The notes: generated by a model not told the origin, from the sequence alone. Positions 47,195 through 58,500 are shown, counted from the stretch's first letter. The stretch: DNA of 64,000 nucleotides from Syngnathus acus (GCF_901709675.1 NC_051090.1:9746842-9810841), one strand, 5' to 3'. Numbers and translations are program-made.

Positions 47195-47480
47195 AATAGG
47201 CCGGGCAACAATTAATTTGCGAGTGAATTGAGGCAGGATCTATTACCCCTCTCTCTCTCTGCTTCTATTGCTCTAATGGAAAATCTATTTGGCTTGCCTT
47301 TTGTGTCCAATATAATTTAATGCCCTCCTTTTATTAATGGCCTGAAATAATTACGGCAGGGGGGCCCTTTTGTGATTCTCGAGTATGTTTCATTTAATTG
47401 TGTAATAAATGTCTAATCGGCCCCGCCATCTGAAGCCATTATGGGCGCTAAAATTAACAATTACGCCACAAATGTCTCGG
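47195..47480. other. Candidate conserved non-coding element (strong by texture)
   Basis: Nearly 300 bp of non-repetitive sequence dense in AT-core factor sites: ACAATTAATTTGCG, CCTTTTATTAATGG, GAAATAATTACGG (ATAATTA at 47347-47353), TTCATTTAATTGTG and AAAATTAACAATTACG. It lies 3.9 kb upstream of sox14, a plausible place for a sox14 enhancer. Confidence 0.4.
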
Positions 47481-48900
47481 TGAATGCGTCGGGGTGGGGG
47501 GGTGGGGGTCTATAGAAATGGCCGCTGATAACAAGACACGTATAAATCATTCATGAGAATTTTCTCACACACACAGAGTGAGAGATAGTGGATAGAAAGA
47601 AGAAAAGAAGAGAAGAGAGTCCATTCAGAGGAGGGGATGGATCCCGCTCTTTCTTTCGCACCTTTTTTTTTTTTTTTAAGTGATAGCTTTCGCTGCGGCT
47701 CGACACAAAAACCTGGCAGGGCCTCCGCCAAGGCTCCCGGGTTGCCTCTAAGCGGCGCGGCGGCTGACCCGAGGCAATTAAAGAGGCGTCACACTTGCTC
47801 GGCCTGTAGGAATTGTTTTCTTTCCACTCATTTCATGGTGGGTCTGCCGCCGCAACCATCTTCATCGTCGTCAGCGTCGCTCCCGCCCCTCCTTTTCCAC
47901 TTCTGTGACACAGTCAGGCTAATGCGCCGCCATTGGTCGTGACAAATCGAGTTGATTTCAAAGTTCTTCTTATGGAGTCGCCAAGAATAATCAATACGTT
48001 GGAGGGGGGTATTTCGTATAGCGGTAGTACACTATGAGCAAAATGTAGAGAAAAGAAAGTTGGCAAAATGGAATTTTGGAGAAAAATAACATCAAGTTTT
48101 ATATTGTCTAGTCTTTTTTTCCCAGTTTGTTCAAAATTGAATTGTTTCAAAAAGAGAATTTATGTATGCATGACATATTGCTCAAAAATAGACAAGAGAA
48201 TAACAAAATATTTTTCGAGAAAAAAGATTTCACGCTGGCAAGAAAAGCAGACACGGCCGCTTGTGAAGAATTGGTGAAGGCTTCTTTCAAGGAGGACGGA
48301 GGTGAAATTGGCCGTGAAATGCGGCGCGTTCAACTGAACGCGTCAGAAGAAGGTGCGAGCTGGCGTTGACAAAGACACTTTTGTCTTGTGCCACTTACAG
48401 GAAAGACGTGCAGCATTTTTTTTTAAACTCTGACATCTTGCTCAGGTCAATATGGACGTCTTTTGACATTTGACCAGAAGCGCCTGATCAATAGAGGCCG
48501 TTACCCATCTTGTCAACATTCTACTTTGCCTGAAAACCAAAATGTAATGAAAATATTGCTAGTGAAATAAATAAGAAGAAGAGCAGAGTAGATAGTTGAT
48601 AGGTGCTGATGAATACGTTTGATTGCTGTTTTGGTAACGCACATTCCTCTGCAATGCCAGACAGTGAACAGAGGGGGCGCTATTGTTTGGAAACCCAAAT
48701 GGCATTATTCTACCTTCATATAAGATTTTTCTTGAAAATATAGCTATATTTTCTTGAAATTCAGACTTTTTCTCAAAAATATTTGACTGTAGTAAACATG
48801 ACTTGTAATGTAAGCATATTGGTCTCTGAATACTTTTCTTGACAGGCGTGGCAACGAGCGTGTGCACGATAATGACACTGCGGTATCTTTATGACATTTA
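47481..48900. other. Non-coding stretch without a recognisable gene
   Basis: It holds a G-rich run at 47490-47508, a T-run at 47664-47678, a perfect 20-bp palindrome GAAAATATAGCTATATTTTC at 48734-48753 and a CTCF-like AGGGGGCGC at 48672-48680. None of these indicates a gene. Confidence 0.4.
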
Positions 48901-48904
48901 GTCA

Positions 48905-49185
48905 CACAGCGTTGCTCTTTGTCTTGCAGGAGAGCAAAAGGCTATAATTGGAGCCATCATCTGCGGCTGAGAGGCTAAATGAGGGATCCCTCGACTCCGG
49001 GATTACCCTTTTTTTTTTTCTTATTGGGAAGACATAGCCCGGCGCTAAGCCCCGCCAGCGACACACACTCCTCCAGCGCAGCGGCCCTCTTTCACGTCCA
49101 AATGTGTCCTGTCAGGGAGGCTTAGCGCAAATCTACATAATCCCCTTTCATCGCAATTAAAGATAGCAGTGAACAATAAAATTGC
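48905..49185. other. Candidate conserved non-coding element
   Basis: Two blocks, 48905-49005 (GGCTATAATTGGAGCC, GGCTAAATGAGG) and 49125-49185 (CGCAATTAAAGATAGC), separated by a T-run. Non-repetitive texture; conservation is untested. Confidence 0.25.
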
Positions 49186-49468
49186 TTGCTCTCTGGTTTG
49201 TTTCGCGCGGCTTTGAGGCGGCCAAAGGTGACACAGGGCTGACAATATATCCAACTTTTCCAGACACACATGACAAATGAGTGCAAAGGAAAGAATTAGA
49301 GCAAAAGCGCATGAAATGGCTGCTCATAAAATGGTGAAAACAATTCAAAAGGAATGGGAAAAGTTACTAATATCTCACAGTATTACAAAACAATGTTAGC
49401 TAACAACAAGCTAGTTACTCTGTAGCTAGCTAGTAGGTAATAGTTAGCAAGTTAGCTAAATGTTTATA

Positions 49469-49590
49469 CAGTGGTACCTCACACCTATACTTACGAACTT
49501 TTCGAGATACGAACCGGAGCCTCGTGACTTTTTTGCATCTACGTACTTACGAAGCAATTTTCCACTTACGAACCGACGCACCGAAAAGTA
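49469..49590 (+). mobile_element. Left-end fragment of a second Tigger/mariner-like MITE
   Basis: Starts CAGTGGTACCTCACACCTAT after a TA (49467-49468) and continues with CTTACGAAC repeats (ACTTACGAACCGACG). This is the head of a common CAGTGGTACCTCGG-type element. No matching right TIR is found downstream, so it is truncated. Confidence 0.6.
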
Positions 49591-50082
49591 ATGATGAGTA
49601 CGTAAGCACATTGCAAGGAGTATGTGGAAGCACACAATAATTTATTAGCCTGACTTTTTCTGTGTCTTCTCAGGGGTATTTTTTAGCAATTGTAGAAAAT
49701 TAGAACCTCAACATTTAGTTTTTGTTATAAAGGTTTGAAAAAGCAACTGAGTTTGAGTCTCCTACCTGGCAACGACCTCCTGCGAGCAAACCTCTGGCGT
49801 CTTTTTGTGGACTTTGACTCAGTGAAGACCAGGACAAGTGTTTACAGCCGTGATCCCGGTAATCCTCGAACAAACAAATCCACAGACCATCATCAGGACA
49901 GGCCTCAAACCTCAGCATTGTCCTGTCAAAAATTGGACTTCATTAGCGTTAACATACTGAACGTTTGAAAAATGTAACCGCTTTAGTTGTGTTTTAAATT
50001 GTGGTTGAAGCTTATGAAACAAACTCTCAAGACGGAAATGCAGACTTGTGACCGCCTTGTGACTTTGCTCCTGTTCCAACTC

Positions 50083-50160
50083 GTAAATATTTTGGCGGTG
50101 TAGCGATATTGCTTGTATGTGCACATGCAAGCAGTATCGCTACACCGCCAAAATATTTAC
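50083..50160. repeat. 78-bp near-perfect palindrome (39-bp arms, no spacer)
   Basis: Left arm 50083-50121 begins GTAAATATTTTGGCGGTGTA; right arm 50122-50160 ends TACACCGCCAAAATATTTAC. All 39 positions pair: 37 Watson-Crick and two T-G (50109/50134 and 50116/50127). The centre is GTGCAC. It could be a very short MADE1-like MITE or give a hairpin RNA; both T-G positions are wobble pairs only if the plus strand is transcribed. Confidence 0.95.
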
Positions 50161-50289
50161 ATTTATTGCAGTAACCAAAGAACAAGTACAACCCACCAAA
50201 AAATCTTTTGAGCATTCCCCGTCGGCCGTAGCCAGTTAACCAAAGCGAGCGGTGACTTATGACCTTGATAAAAGGGACGCTGACATCAC

Positions 50290-50640
50290 TTCAGCTTTGC
50301 GTTGGCGATAGCGCGTTAGCTTAGCATCTAATTATTGTTTAATAAGCTCCCCCTGGCTTGTTTGTCAACAGCGTGTCTTTTCTAATCTGGCCAGAGCCTG
50401 CAGGGCGGCGATAGCATCTTAAGCCTCTTGTTCCAGCAGCCTCGCCTAGCCCGGCCGAGTCCGCCAGCCACTACACTGGCCACTCGCTCATTTACAAGCG
50501 GCAGATAAAGGCGTCCTTTTTAATCTGCTTGCTGCAACGCAATGCAACAACAGCGCGGGGCGCGGCCTTTGAACGCACCCGGCGGCCTTTGGTTTGGAAC
50601 GTAACCCACGGGGAATTTGAAAGTGCCAACTGCCTTAGCT
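50290..50640. other. Candidate conserved non-coding block
   Basis: Includes GCATCTAATTATTGTTTAAT, CTTTTCTAATCTGGCC, GCAGATAAAGGCGTCC and TTTAATCTGCTTGC in about 350 bp without repeats. Texture matches developmental enhancers. Confidence 0.3.
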
Positions 50641-50644
50641 TCCA

Positions 50645-52005
50645 TCACCTGTCAATCACATGCAGAAGGATGAGCATCCACTGAGGGTTTTCTTTCCAGA
50701 GGAGAATGTTGCTAGCCTTGCTAGGTTAGCATAAAAACCGGGCAATGCAATAATGTGGTTTGAGTGATAAGCACATATTGTAACTTGGAGCCGACCAAAG
50801 TTGACTTGACGGATTCAACAGACAATGCTAACACTAAGACCTTTATTTCATATTAGCGGAGAGAAAATGGTAGATCATATGACAGCAACTACTAATCTCT
50901 AGAATATTTGTCTGTCACTGTAGGAAGGCTACAGTACAGAAGAAGCATGATGTTAGCCTCATTAGCTTAAAAAAGGACTTAATTGGCCTCATGTTAGTAG
51001 CATAATTGTGGCATTTCAGTTGATTTACAGACACTAAAAGAACAGTCTTGCTTGAAGCTGGCCAAAGTTTTTTTTGTCGTTTTGATGGCTAAGTCATCGT
51101 AAGGATAGACGACAGGAGCATAGTGCTAGCCTCATTAGCTTAGCATAAAGACGATGCCTCAGGTTAGTTGCATAATTTTAGCATTTGGCTGGAAATAGAT
51201 TCTAGAGTACAGTCTAGGAAAGATGTGCTGCTTTTGTCGTCTAGCCAAACATGTTGTGACTGTTACTCATTTTAAAAACAAACAGCATGAGTGTTTGTTC
51301 TCCTGTGTGGTCGCGGTGCGAAAGGGTGGGACGAGTGAATGATGTATCGCGCTCCCCGAGACAGATTGTCGTCGCGCCTGGCACAGATTAGTCACATGTG
51401 GCCTCTGAAGGAGGCTGCAAATTGCGGCCTCTCTTTAACACTGCCGATAAGGCGTTAAATGAAGGGAGGCGCCTTATCAGTACGCCCGCTACCCATAAAT
51501 CACCTCCCGCCGCCCAGCCACCGCCGCTTTCTATCAGCGTCCTGGGGGCCCTGCGACAACCCGCCACCCGCCAGCACATCTCCCGACAATCGCGCACACA
51601 TTTGCCTCCTCATTCACACTCGGCTGCGTCATTCGTGTGTTTGTGTGGTGCGCGCGTGCTCGCTATCTCGATTTAATCCGCGCCAAAAACAAAAAGACAC
51701 TTCACAGTCAATGAGAAGAAGCACAAGTGGCCTTTAATGGGAGACTCCCCATAAAAACAAAAGCTGCAGTAAGCTTTAATGAGCGGTTCCAAGTGCCTTC
51801 ATTGTTTCTTACAGGCACTCTTTAGTAGAAACAAAAACATCAAGTAAAGCACTTGTGCAAATAATCAAAATAATAATAATGACTCATGTGTTTTGTGTGT
51901 TAGCCAGATAGTAAATTTGACGCTTAAGGCTCCATCCTTTCTACCTCATTCCTTCTTAGTCTTTCTCCATCCCTCCTCTGTTTTTCTTCCACCCTTTCTG
52001 CCTCC
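50645..52005. other. Non-coding stretch without a recognisable gene
   Basis: 50700-51240 carries loosely repeated TTAGCCTCATTAGCTTA phrases (near 50953 and 51125), a very old tandem duplication. 51350-51500 and 51600-51800 are more complex. Two proline-rich frames over 51398-51737 have no known domain. Confidence 0.35.
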
Positions 52006-52008
52006 TTA

Positions 52009-52797
52009 CAGTGGATAGGAAAAGTCTACACACCCCTGCTAAAAGCACAGTGTGTTGGCGTAAACACAACACTGCTGAATATTATAAACATTTGGAAAAA
52101 CGACAGTTTTTTCCATGTATAATGCGCCCCCATGTATAATACGCACCCTAAAAATGGCATGTTGATGCTGGAAAAAAGCCTGTACCCATGTGTAATACGC
52201 ACCCAAATTTTGACTCCTACTTAAGTCCGTAAACGTAAAATTATTTCAGAAAAAAGATCATCTTTGGGAACAACCGGATGTTATTCTGCCGGTCAGTATC
52301 ACTGCGCATGCGCTAGCAAACTCAATAGCGAAGAAATGTTTCGAATTTGTGTAGGGTACATTGTGACAGCAAACGAGCAGGTGATCGAGCAAGCGTCTGA
52401 TACGAGAGCATTGTGTTCGTATGGAGCGTGTTTGAAGTGAACAGCAGAGAAGAAAGCGCATCTGTAATGGCGGCCTCCGTATGATATCCGGATTAAAAAA
52501 AAAAAAGGAAAAAAAAAAGAAATTGTACCCATGTATAATGCACACCCCAGATTTTAGGACAATAAATTAGTTAAATTTTGCGCATTATACATGGAAAAAA
52601 ACGGTATTTAGCGTTAAGAGTCCAAAACAACCAGGCTTCTGCTAGATAGAAAACCAATGTCCGGAAAAGCCTACTTGAACATCAGAACTTTGAGGTGAAT
52701 CACTGGCCTGTTAAATGATTGCAGGAGTGTGCAGACTCCCATTTGACATCTAAAATGGTTTCTCGTATTGGGGTGTGTAGACTTTCTCGACCCACTG
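52009..52797. mobile_element. Mariner-type MITE (outer element) with TA target duplication
   Basis: The left end CAGTGGATAGGAAAAGTC then TACACACCCC pairs with the right end GGGGTGTGTAGACTTTC then TCGACCCACTG. TA flanks both sides (52007-52008 and 52798-52799). TIRs are about 28 bp with few mismatches. No transposase. It is split by a second element, so its own length is only about 285 bp. Confidence 0.88.
52103..52605. mobile_element. Second MITE nested inside the first, about 503 bp
   Basis: Inverted ends ACAGTTTTTTCCATGTATAA (52103-52122, continuing TGCGC) and the complement of ACCGTTTTTTTCCATGTATA (52586-52605). Internal copies of CATGTATAATNCGCACC recur next to both ends (52130-52150, 52186-52203, 52529-52548). 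No transposase frame. Target duplication is not clear, so the exact ends may shift by a few bases. Confidence 0.8.
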
Positions 52798-52799
52798 TA

Positions 52800-53475
52800 C
52801 ATGCTTTCTGCATCCTTCCAACATCCTTGCTACGCCCTTCATACACCCTATTTAGATCCGTCCTACGTCCTTTCCTGTGTCCGACATCCAAATAAGATAC
52901 ACCCCCCCCCGGCCTGCCCCCAAATGCTTTTGCACCTGTTTTTCTTTTCACCATTCTTCTCACATGCTCAAGTCCATTCAGGAAAACAAAACAAGACAAG
53001 TTTCAACAAAGAAAATGAGCAGTGGGTAGTTTTTGATAAGATGTGCACACAAGCTACGGAATGTCGTTTTCAGGATGAATTCACAAGCACACGCATGCAC
53101 ACGCGCGCGCACTAATAAAAATGGACAGTTGCCACAGTGATCAATACTAATCACAGACATAATTATTCACTGGGGCTTAGGTAGCCATTGATTTTTAAGG
53201 CAGTTGTTTGCATTACTCTCATATCTCATCTTCTCATCTTAGTCATCTTCAATGTGTTTTTTTTTTTTATACCCGTCGGAGTAAAAGTGCGAAATTTATG
53301 AATGTCATCGCAAGGTCTCATCAGTGCGGCATACTTTCATGTGTTATGTTTTCGCACTCCGCCACCTCAATTTTAGTACTCAAAAGATGATTTTGATTCA
53401 ACTATTGCTATAAGCGCAACAATGGCGGACGGAGGGCAACACGCGTTTCGTTTTTGCATTTATTTACGTGCCACC
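52800..53475. other. Non-coding stretch with simple repeats
   Basis: Loosely repeated CCTACG/CATCCTTCC phrases at 52800-52890, a C-run near 52901 and a CA/CG tract at 53090-53112. No gene was recognised. Confidence 0.4.
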
Positions 53476-53479
53476 AGTG

Positions 53480-53700
53480 TAATTAGTCCCCCAAACACTC
53501 GATCGGTTCTTAAGTATTCATGAAAGCCAGTGAGCTGATAAATGGAATTTTGTTGGCGCGGCGGCATCTCGCATCTCACCTAACCTATTTCCACAGATAA
53601 TCCCGTTTAAATATCCTGCCCCGCTTGAACGCGGAGGGCCCAGGTATCGGCAATTGCTTGTACATGCGTGTTAATGCCTGGACTCCGCATCATCTGAAGC
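53480..53700. other. Candidate conserved non-coding element
   Basis: Includes GTGTAATTAGTCCCCC, GCTGATAAATGGAATTTTG, ACAGATAATCCCGTTTAAAT and GTTAATGCC without repeats. Regulatory status is inferred. Confidence 0.3.
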
Positions 53701-54665
53701 ACATTGAACATCAAAATTATTAGTTGCTCTGAACCAAAATCATATTGATTCATTGCCAGTAGTCTCTCAATTTTAGATTTTCAATATTTCAAGGGGGCGT
53801 GAATGGTGAGTCACAATATTCTGCGGCAGTGTTTCACTGCCGGTGAATTTGTAAATCGTGACCCAGCAACACACGTGGGGGAGACTACATACGCGCAAGA
53901 CTCCTGCCGCGGCCTTGGCTTGGCTTCCGGCGTGTTCATTCATCACCGGCGTCACCGAGGTCATATGATGAAGTGGTGGATGGACGGGCAGGGGGGGTGG
54001 GGTAAAGGTGGTCCGTCTCCTTCAGACCCGGATTTGTCGCCGCTTGCCTGTTGATTTCACGCTCCACCGGGAACACATCCAACTGGCGCGGTTTGAATCT
54101 AAACAGCCACCCACCCGCCAATACTAACAACAACCACCCATTTTCTCCCCCTGGGCTGACAGACAGACGGACGGACGTTATCGTGGGCGAGCATCTCCAG
54201 CTCTGGGCCTTTATCGCACGGGCGCGAGGGCCCCCACAAATTTGGCCCGGACGCTGATAAGGCGCAATATCAGTGACAGCGCATATTTTATGTATGAAAG
54301 GTAGCAGCGCGCTGGAGCGGCGGGTTTGTTGAAATGGACGATGCCTATCGTGCACTTGAGGCCATTTGTCTACATTTACATCACACTGATGATTTACCAA
54401 CTCAGTGGTTTTTAAACAAGCTCCTGTCCCACAAAATCATTTTGATTCCAGCACACATTTGGTGGGGATTTCACTTTTACTTTCCTTACCATCAAAGAAG
54501 AAAACATACAATAAAATAACAATAAAAATCACAAGAAATTCAGTAAGAATAAGAAAATAATTTGAATTACACAAATAAGGAATGCGAGTATGTAACAGAA
54601 ATAACAGAAAAGCAAGACCAGAAACCACGCGCTTTATGTCATCCGAATAGGTCATTTTAATTATG

Positions 54666-54719
54666 CTGCGTGCGTGCGTGCCTGCGTGCGTGTGTGTGTG
54701 TGTGTGTGTGCGTGTGTTT
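54666..54719. repeat. (TGCG/TG)n microsatellite
   Basis: TGCG units pass into a pure TG run. Further TG tracts lie at about 54868-54888 and 54948-54970. Confidence 0.95.
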
Positions 54720-55559
54720 GTCCATCCAGTACAGATTATTTCCTGGGGATTTCTCCCGTCACTTTCCCTTCGCCGCCCGACTGTTGTTGGCATCAGATAG
54801 CGGCTGATTTCCATTTTAGCGCCACGCCGGTTATGCTTGTCAGCTCGCGGGCCGCCATTTTTTTTTATGCGTGTGTGTGTGTGTGTTATGATGGAAATAA
54901 GATCTTAAATATGCCACCCGTCTGGTTGACATAATAGTTTGCTTTGTATGTGTGTGTATGTGTGTGTATTTGTATTTTTATTTTTTTTACATCTTCTACA
55001 GACAGAAGTTTGAATAAAATGTGTTTAAAAAGAGCAGAAATATCATTATCAGCATTTTAACTATCCCATAAAAAAGGTTGAACCCACATGTGAGGGCGGG
55101 GTATGGGTAGTGGTGTGTGTGTGTATGCTGCTCATTAGCATAACAAGCTGGCGTGTTTTTGCAGATACATTTGTTCAGGACAGACAAGGGGCGACGAGTA
55201 AGGGGCACTGTCGGGGGGGGGGGCGCTTGGTAGTGAGGGCAGGCGAGGCTTTTTGCTTGATTTGAATAACAAGAGGCCGACACGCGCGCGGCCTATCTGC
55301 TGCGTTGTTGAATGAAACACTTGGCCTCCGATGGAGCGATAAGACGCCGCAGATGCTGGGGAGGGAGAAAAAAAGAATGCCGGGAGGGGGCGAGACCAGG
55401 AGAGGAACGCTGCCAAACCAACGCTGGAACTTTTTATTATTCTTACTTCAACTATCAATTCCCTTGTAATGTTCACCCATGCCAACAAATGACGTCGAGG
55501 GTGGGGCATAAAGAACTCGATGCATATCATCAAAATCTGCATAAAATTAGCAAAGAACC

Positions 55560-55890
55560 TAAGAAAGAACAAGAGTCAGAATGAGTGTATAACAAGAAGA
55601 AACGACTAATAGTCCAAAATACAAGGAATAAAAGTAAGAATAAAGAAAGGAAGAATACATGAAAAGTGAGCAAGCACAGTAAGAATACAAAAAAGAATAA
55701 GCATATGTGTGATAAAGAATGACAGTAAGTCGAAGAAATAGGTGTAAAAAAAATTGGGGGAATAAGAGTAAAAAAGAGCAAGATTAAAAATAAGAATGGG
55801 AACAAGACTAAGAAAGAACAAGACTATGATTGAGGATAAAAATAGAAGTAAGGGCGAGAAAGATTAAGAAAGAATAAGAGTAAATCCGCT
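55560..55890 (+). repeat. Strand-asymmetric A/purine-rich array 1
   Basis: Loose units such as AAGAATAAGAGTAAGAAAG and AAGAACAAGA for about 330 bp with very few C or T. The minus-strand Leu/Phe-rich frames are by-products. Confidence 0.8.
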
Positions 55891-56104
55891 TGACTAAATT
55901 CCCCTCTGTGATTAATTAGAATGAATACGTCTCGTTTTAATGGATGGCTGACAGGAGAATGGTGGACTCATCATACAAGAGAGAAAAAGATTTTAAAGGC
56001 TTTTTGTCTGACAAATAGTCACACAAACAAACATGATGTTGCTTTCAATGACTTGCGTGTTTATTGTGGGGACGCTGATCCATCCCTGGGGAACACCCAT
56101 GTCA

Positions 56105-56173
56105 AGTGTGTGTGTGTGTGAGAGTGTGTGTGTGTTTTCGCAGGTAATCCTTGCGGTGTGTGTGTGTGTGTGT
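56105..56173. repeat. (GT)n microsatellite, two runs
   Basis: GT alternation at about 56106-56133 and again at 56155-56173, separated by a short unique segment. Confidence 0.95.
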
Positions 56174-56279
56174 CAACCCCGCCCGCTGCCGCACTTCTTC
56201 TTGAGATTTGGCTGGAGATGTCCTAAATCTCAGCTTGATTTGCCATGTTAAGCGAGGCTTAGCTTAGCTCGGCGCCTCG

Positions 56280-56560
56280 GCGCCGTCCGGGCCCGACGGA
56301 TGCGGGAGGAGAGGAGCCTGTTGAGAGTTAGCTGCGTACTTGTAAATATGTGCTAACACTTTGGCGGGTAATCCTCCCGCACAAAGACTCGCCGGAGATT
56401 ACGCCGCGCTCGCCTGACAGCGGGAGAATCCTCCGGCACAATCAAATTCCTATGGCTGCCGAGATTCGGAGAGGGCCCCGTGCGCACGCACGCTCGGTTT
56501 GGACCGAATGCGCCGGGGCTCCGCCGCTCGCCGGGCTAGCAAATACACCGTGAAGCGTGT
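56280..56560. other. Candidate conserved non-coding block
   Basis: Complex GC-balanced block with GGCGGGTAATCCTCCCGC and GGAGATTACGCCG, which contain GGATTA/TAATCC (OTX/PITX-type) cores in both orientations. No repeats. Regulatory role is inferred. Confidence 0.3.
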
Positions 56561-56859
56561 TATGTGTTAAGCTATGTGTCTGCATTATTTAAAAAGCATT
56601 TTTGACAGCCTCTCGGGTCAAGAGGAGCAGCAAAACATCTCTGTCTCCCAGGGGCAATCGCTCGCGCGGGCTGGCGTGAGCGACGCAATGCAACAGGTGG
56701 CGCTAAAATTCCTCAAAGAGCCACAGAGTCTTTGTCGCTTCAGTATTGTGCGGTTTGTTCTCTGTACAGCAGTGACATTGTGTGATTCCACCCCAAGCCT
56801 GTAGGTGGCAATAATGTTCATTACAGATTATACCAATATATGAAACAAGAATTACAAAA

Positions 56860-57245
56860 AACACTATCAGAGAAAATGGGGAAAAAAAAGGTGAGAACAT
56901 AAAGTTGATCTAAAATATCCAAAGCAAAATTTCAAAGAATCGGAATAATAACCACAAGAAGAACTAGAACATGAAAAACTGGAATAAGAAACACAAGAAG
57001 AAAAAGAACATGAACAAAAACCACAGCAAGATCTCGAAGAACAATCAATTAAAAATATAATAACAACCATGTAGCAAAAAATACCCAATCTAAAATTTGG
57101 AATAAGACTAATCACAAAAAGAACCAGAGGAAGAACCAAAAGAACTGGAACAAAGCAAAGCAGAAAATTAAGAAGAACCAGAACTGTGTCTAATGGACCT
57201 AGAACAAGAATCATCAAGACCCATGAAGAACCAGAAGAATGCCAA
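56860..57245 (+). repeat. Strand-asymmetric A/purine-rich array 2
   Basis: Loose units such as AAGAACTAGAACATG, GAATAAGAAACACAAG and AAGAACCAGAAC over about 380 bp. Flanked on both sides by a shared CCTGTAGGTGGCRATAA phrase (56799-56815 and 57330-57346). Confidence 0.8.
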
Positions 57246-57719
57246 TGTCACAATTTGCTGTGTTTTTGGTGACTATCTAAAAAACAATCAAACAAACAAA
57301 CAAAAAAATCTTTAGGAGGCCTCCAGTCCTGTAGGTGGCGATAACGAGCATGACAATGCACATGGAGAAATAAGATGCTTGGAATGGTCCCCAATAAAAA
57401 AGCACTTGTCAAAGATGGTTTAGCACCTTTTGTCCTCTTTTCACTTCCTGCGGCCCCCACCTCACCTCGCCCGGGCTGTCGCGTTTGTAGTTCTCCACGG
57501 CGTGACTATTCAGAAGCCGCCTCATCGCTGAGTGAACGTTGATAATTGCAAGGCGTCAGTGGGAGAATGGCGGCTTATGTTCTCGCCACTTATACCGATA
57601 TTTAATATTTGCCCGCTTTTCTCTCGCTCTTCTTCTTGCCTTTTGTCTGCGTGGAAAAAAATACACACTTCAAAAAGAATTCCAATAAAGCGCAAATTAA
57701 AAGGAGGCGTCGATCGGGC

Positions 57720-57920
57720 CCGGGAAAAAGAGAGAGAGGCCCTCTAATCCCGCTATCTCTTAATAATTCAAAGTGGCTTTTATTTTGAGAATAAAAAGCG
57801 GGAATTAATCTGTCGCTTGTGAAGCCGTCCTCTCTTCTCGCCGGTTAAATAAATCCCCGCTCGTACATCGGAGGCCTTGCGCTGGCTGCTCTCCAAGCTG
57901 GCTGTCAATTCCCACTCCCT
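57720..57920. other. Candidate conserved non-coding element
   Basis: Includes CTCTTAATAATTCAAAGTGG, GGGAATTAATCTGTCGC and GGTTAAATAAATCCCCGC, ending at a T-run near 57920. Non-repetitive texture. Confidence 0.3.
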
Positions 57921-58254
57921 TTTTTTTTTCTTTTTACCCCACCCCCGTCCCTTTTCTCCTCTTTTATTCCCCTTCTCCCGCCTCGCCGCCCAGGGAGGAA
58001 GGGAGAGCCGCCGGAGAGCCGCTATCGCCGCAACCTGACGGCTAAGAGCACTTAGCTAAAAGGCGGAGGTGGCGGCGGCAAACTTTGGCCACATTAGCGC
58101 GCGGCCCAGACGTGACAAAAGGCATTGTGGGAAGAACGGAGCCTTTATATTCGTCCTCTAATGTTGGCGGGAGCAGGCGGGGGGACCTTTTTTTCACCTG
58201 CGCCACCAAGTCAAGAGGGAAGAAAGTGAGCTTTTTACAGCTTTCATGCTGGGA

Positions 58255-58500
58255 GCAAACTGACGACGAACAAACCAAGGACGAACTAACAACAAATGAA
58301 TCTCAAACAGACAAAAAAAAAAAACAACAACCAACCAAACCAACAAACTGAACTGCACGAACTAGACAAAATCAAACCACCAACAAAGTACAAATGAAGT
58401 GAACCACAAGCTAAGAACAAAAAAATAAGCATAAATGAAGGACGAATGAAGAACCTAGCCAACTAGCCACAAACAAACTAGCCAACAAAGTGAGTCTGAA
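58255..58500 (+). repeat. Strand-asymmetric A/C-rich array 3
   Basis: Loose ACAAAC, CCAACAAA, GACGAACTAAC and ACTAGCCAACAAAG phrases with few G or T on the plus strand. Confidence 0.75.

Noticed and set aside
48672-48680. AGGGGGCGC as a second CTCF site
   Set aside because: Only the 9-bp core fits; the preceding bases do not match the CTCF consensus.
55530-57217. Leu/Phe-rich and Ser/Cys-rich minus-strand frames resembling membrane proteins
   Set aside because: They are the pyrimidine complement of the A/purine-rich arrays; no conserved domain.
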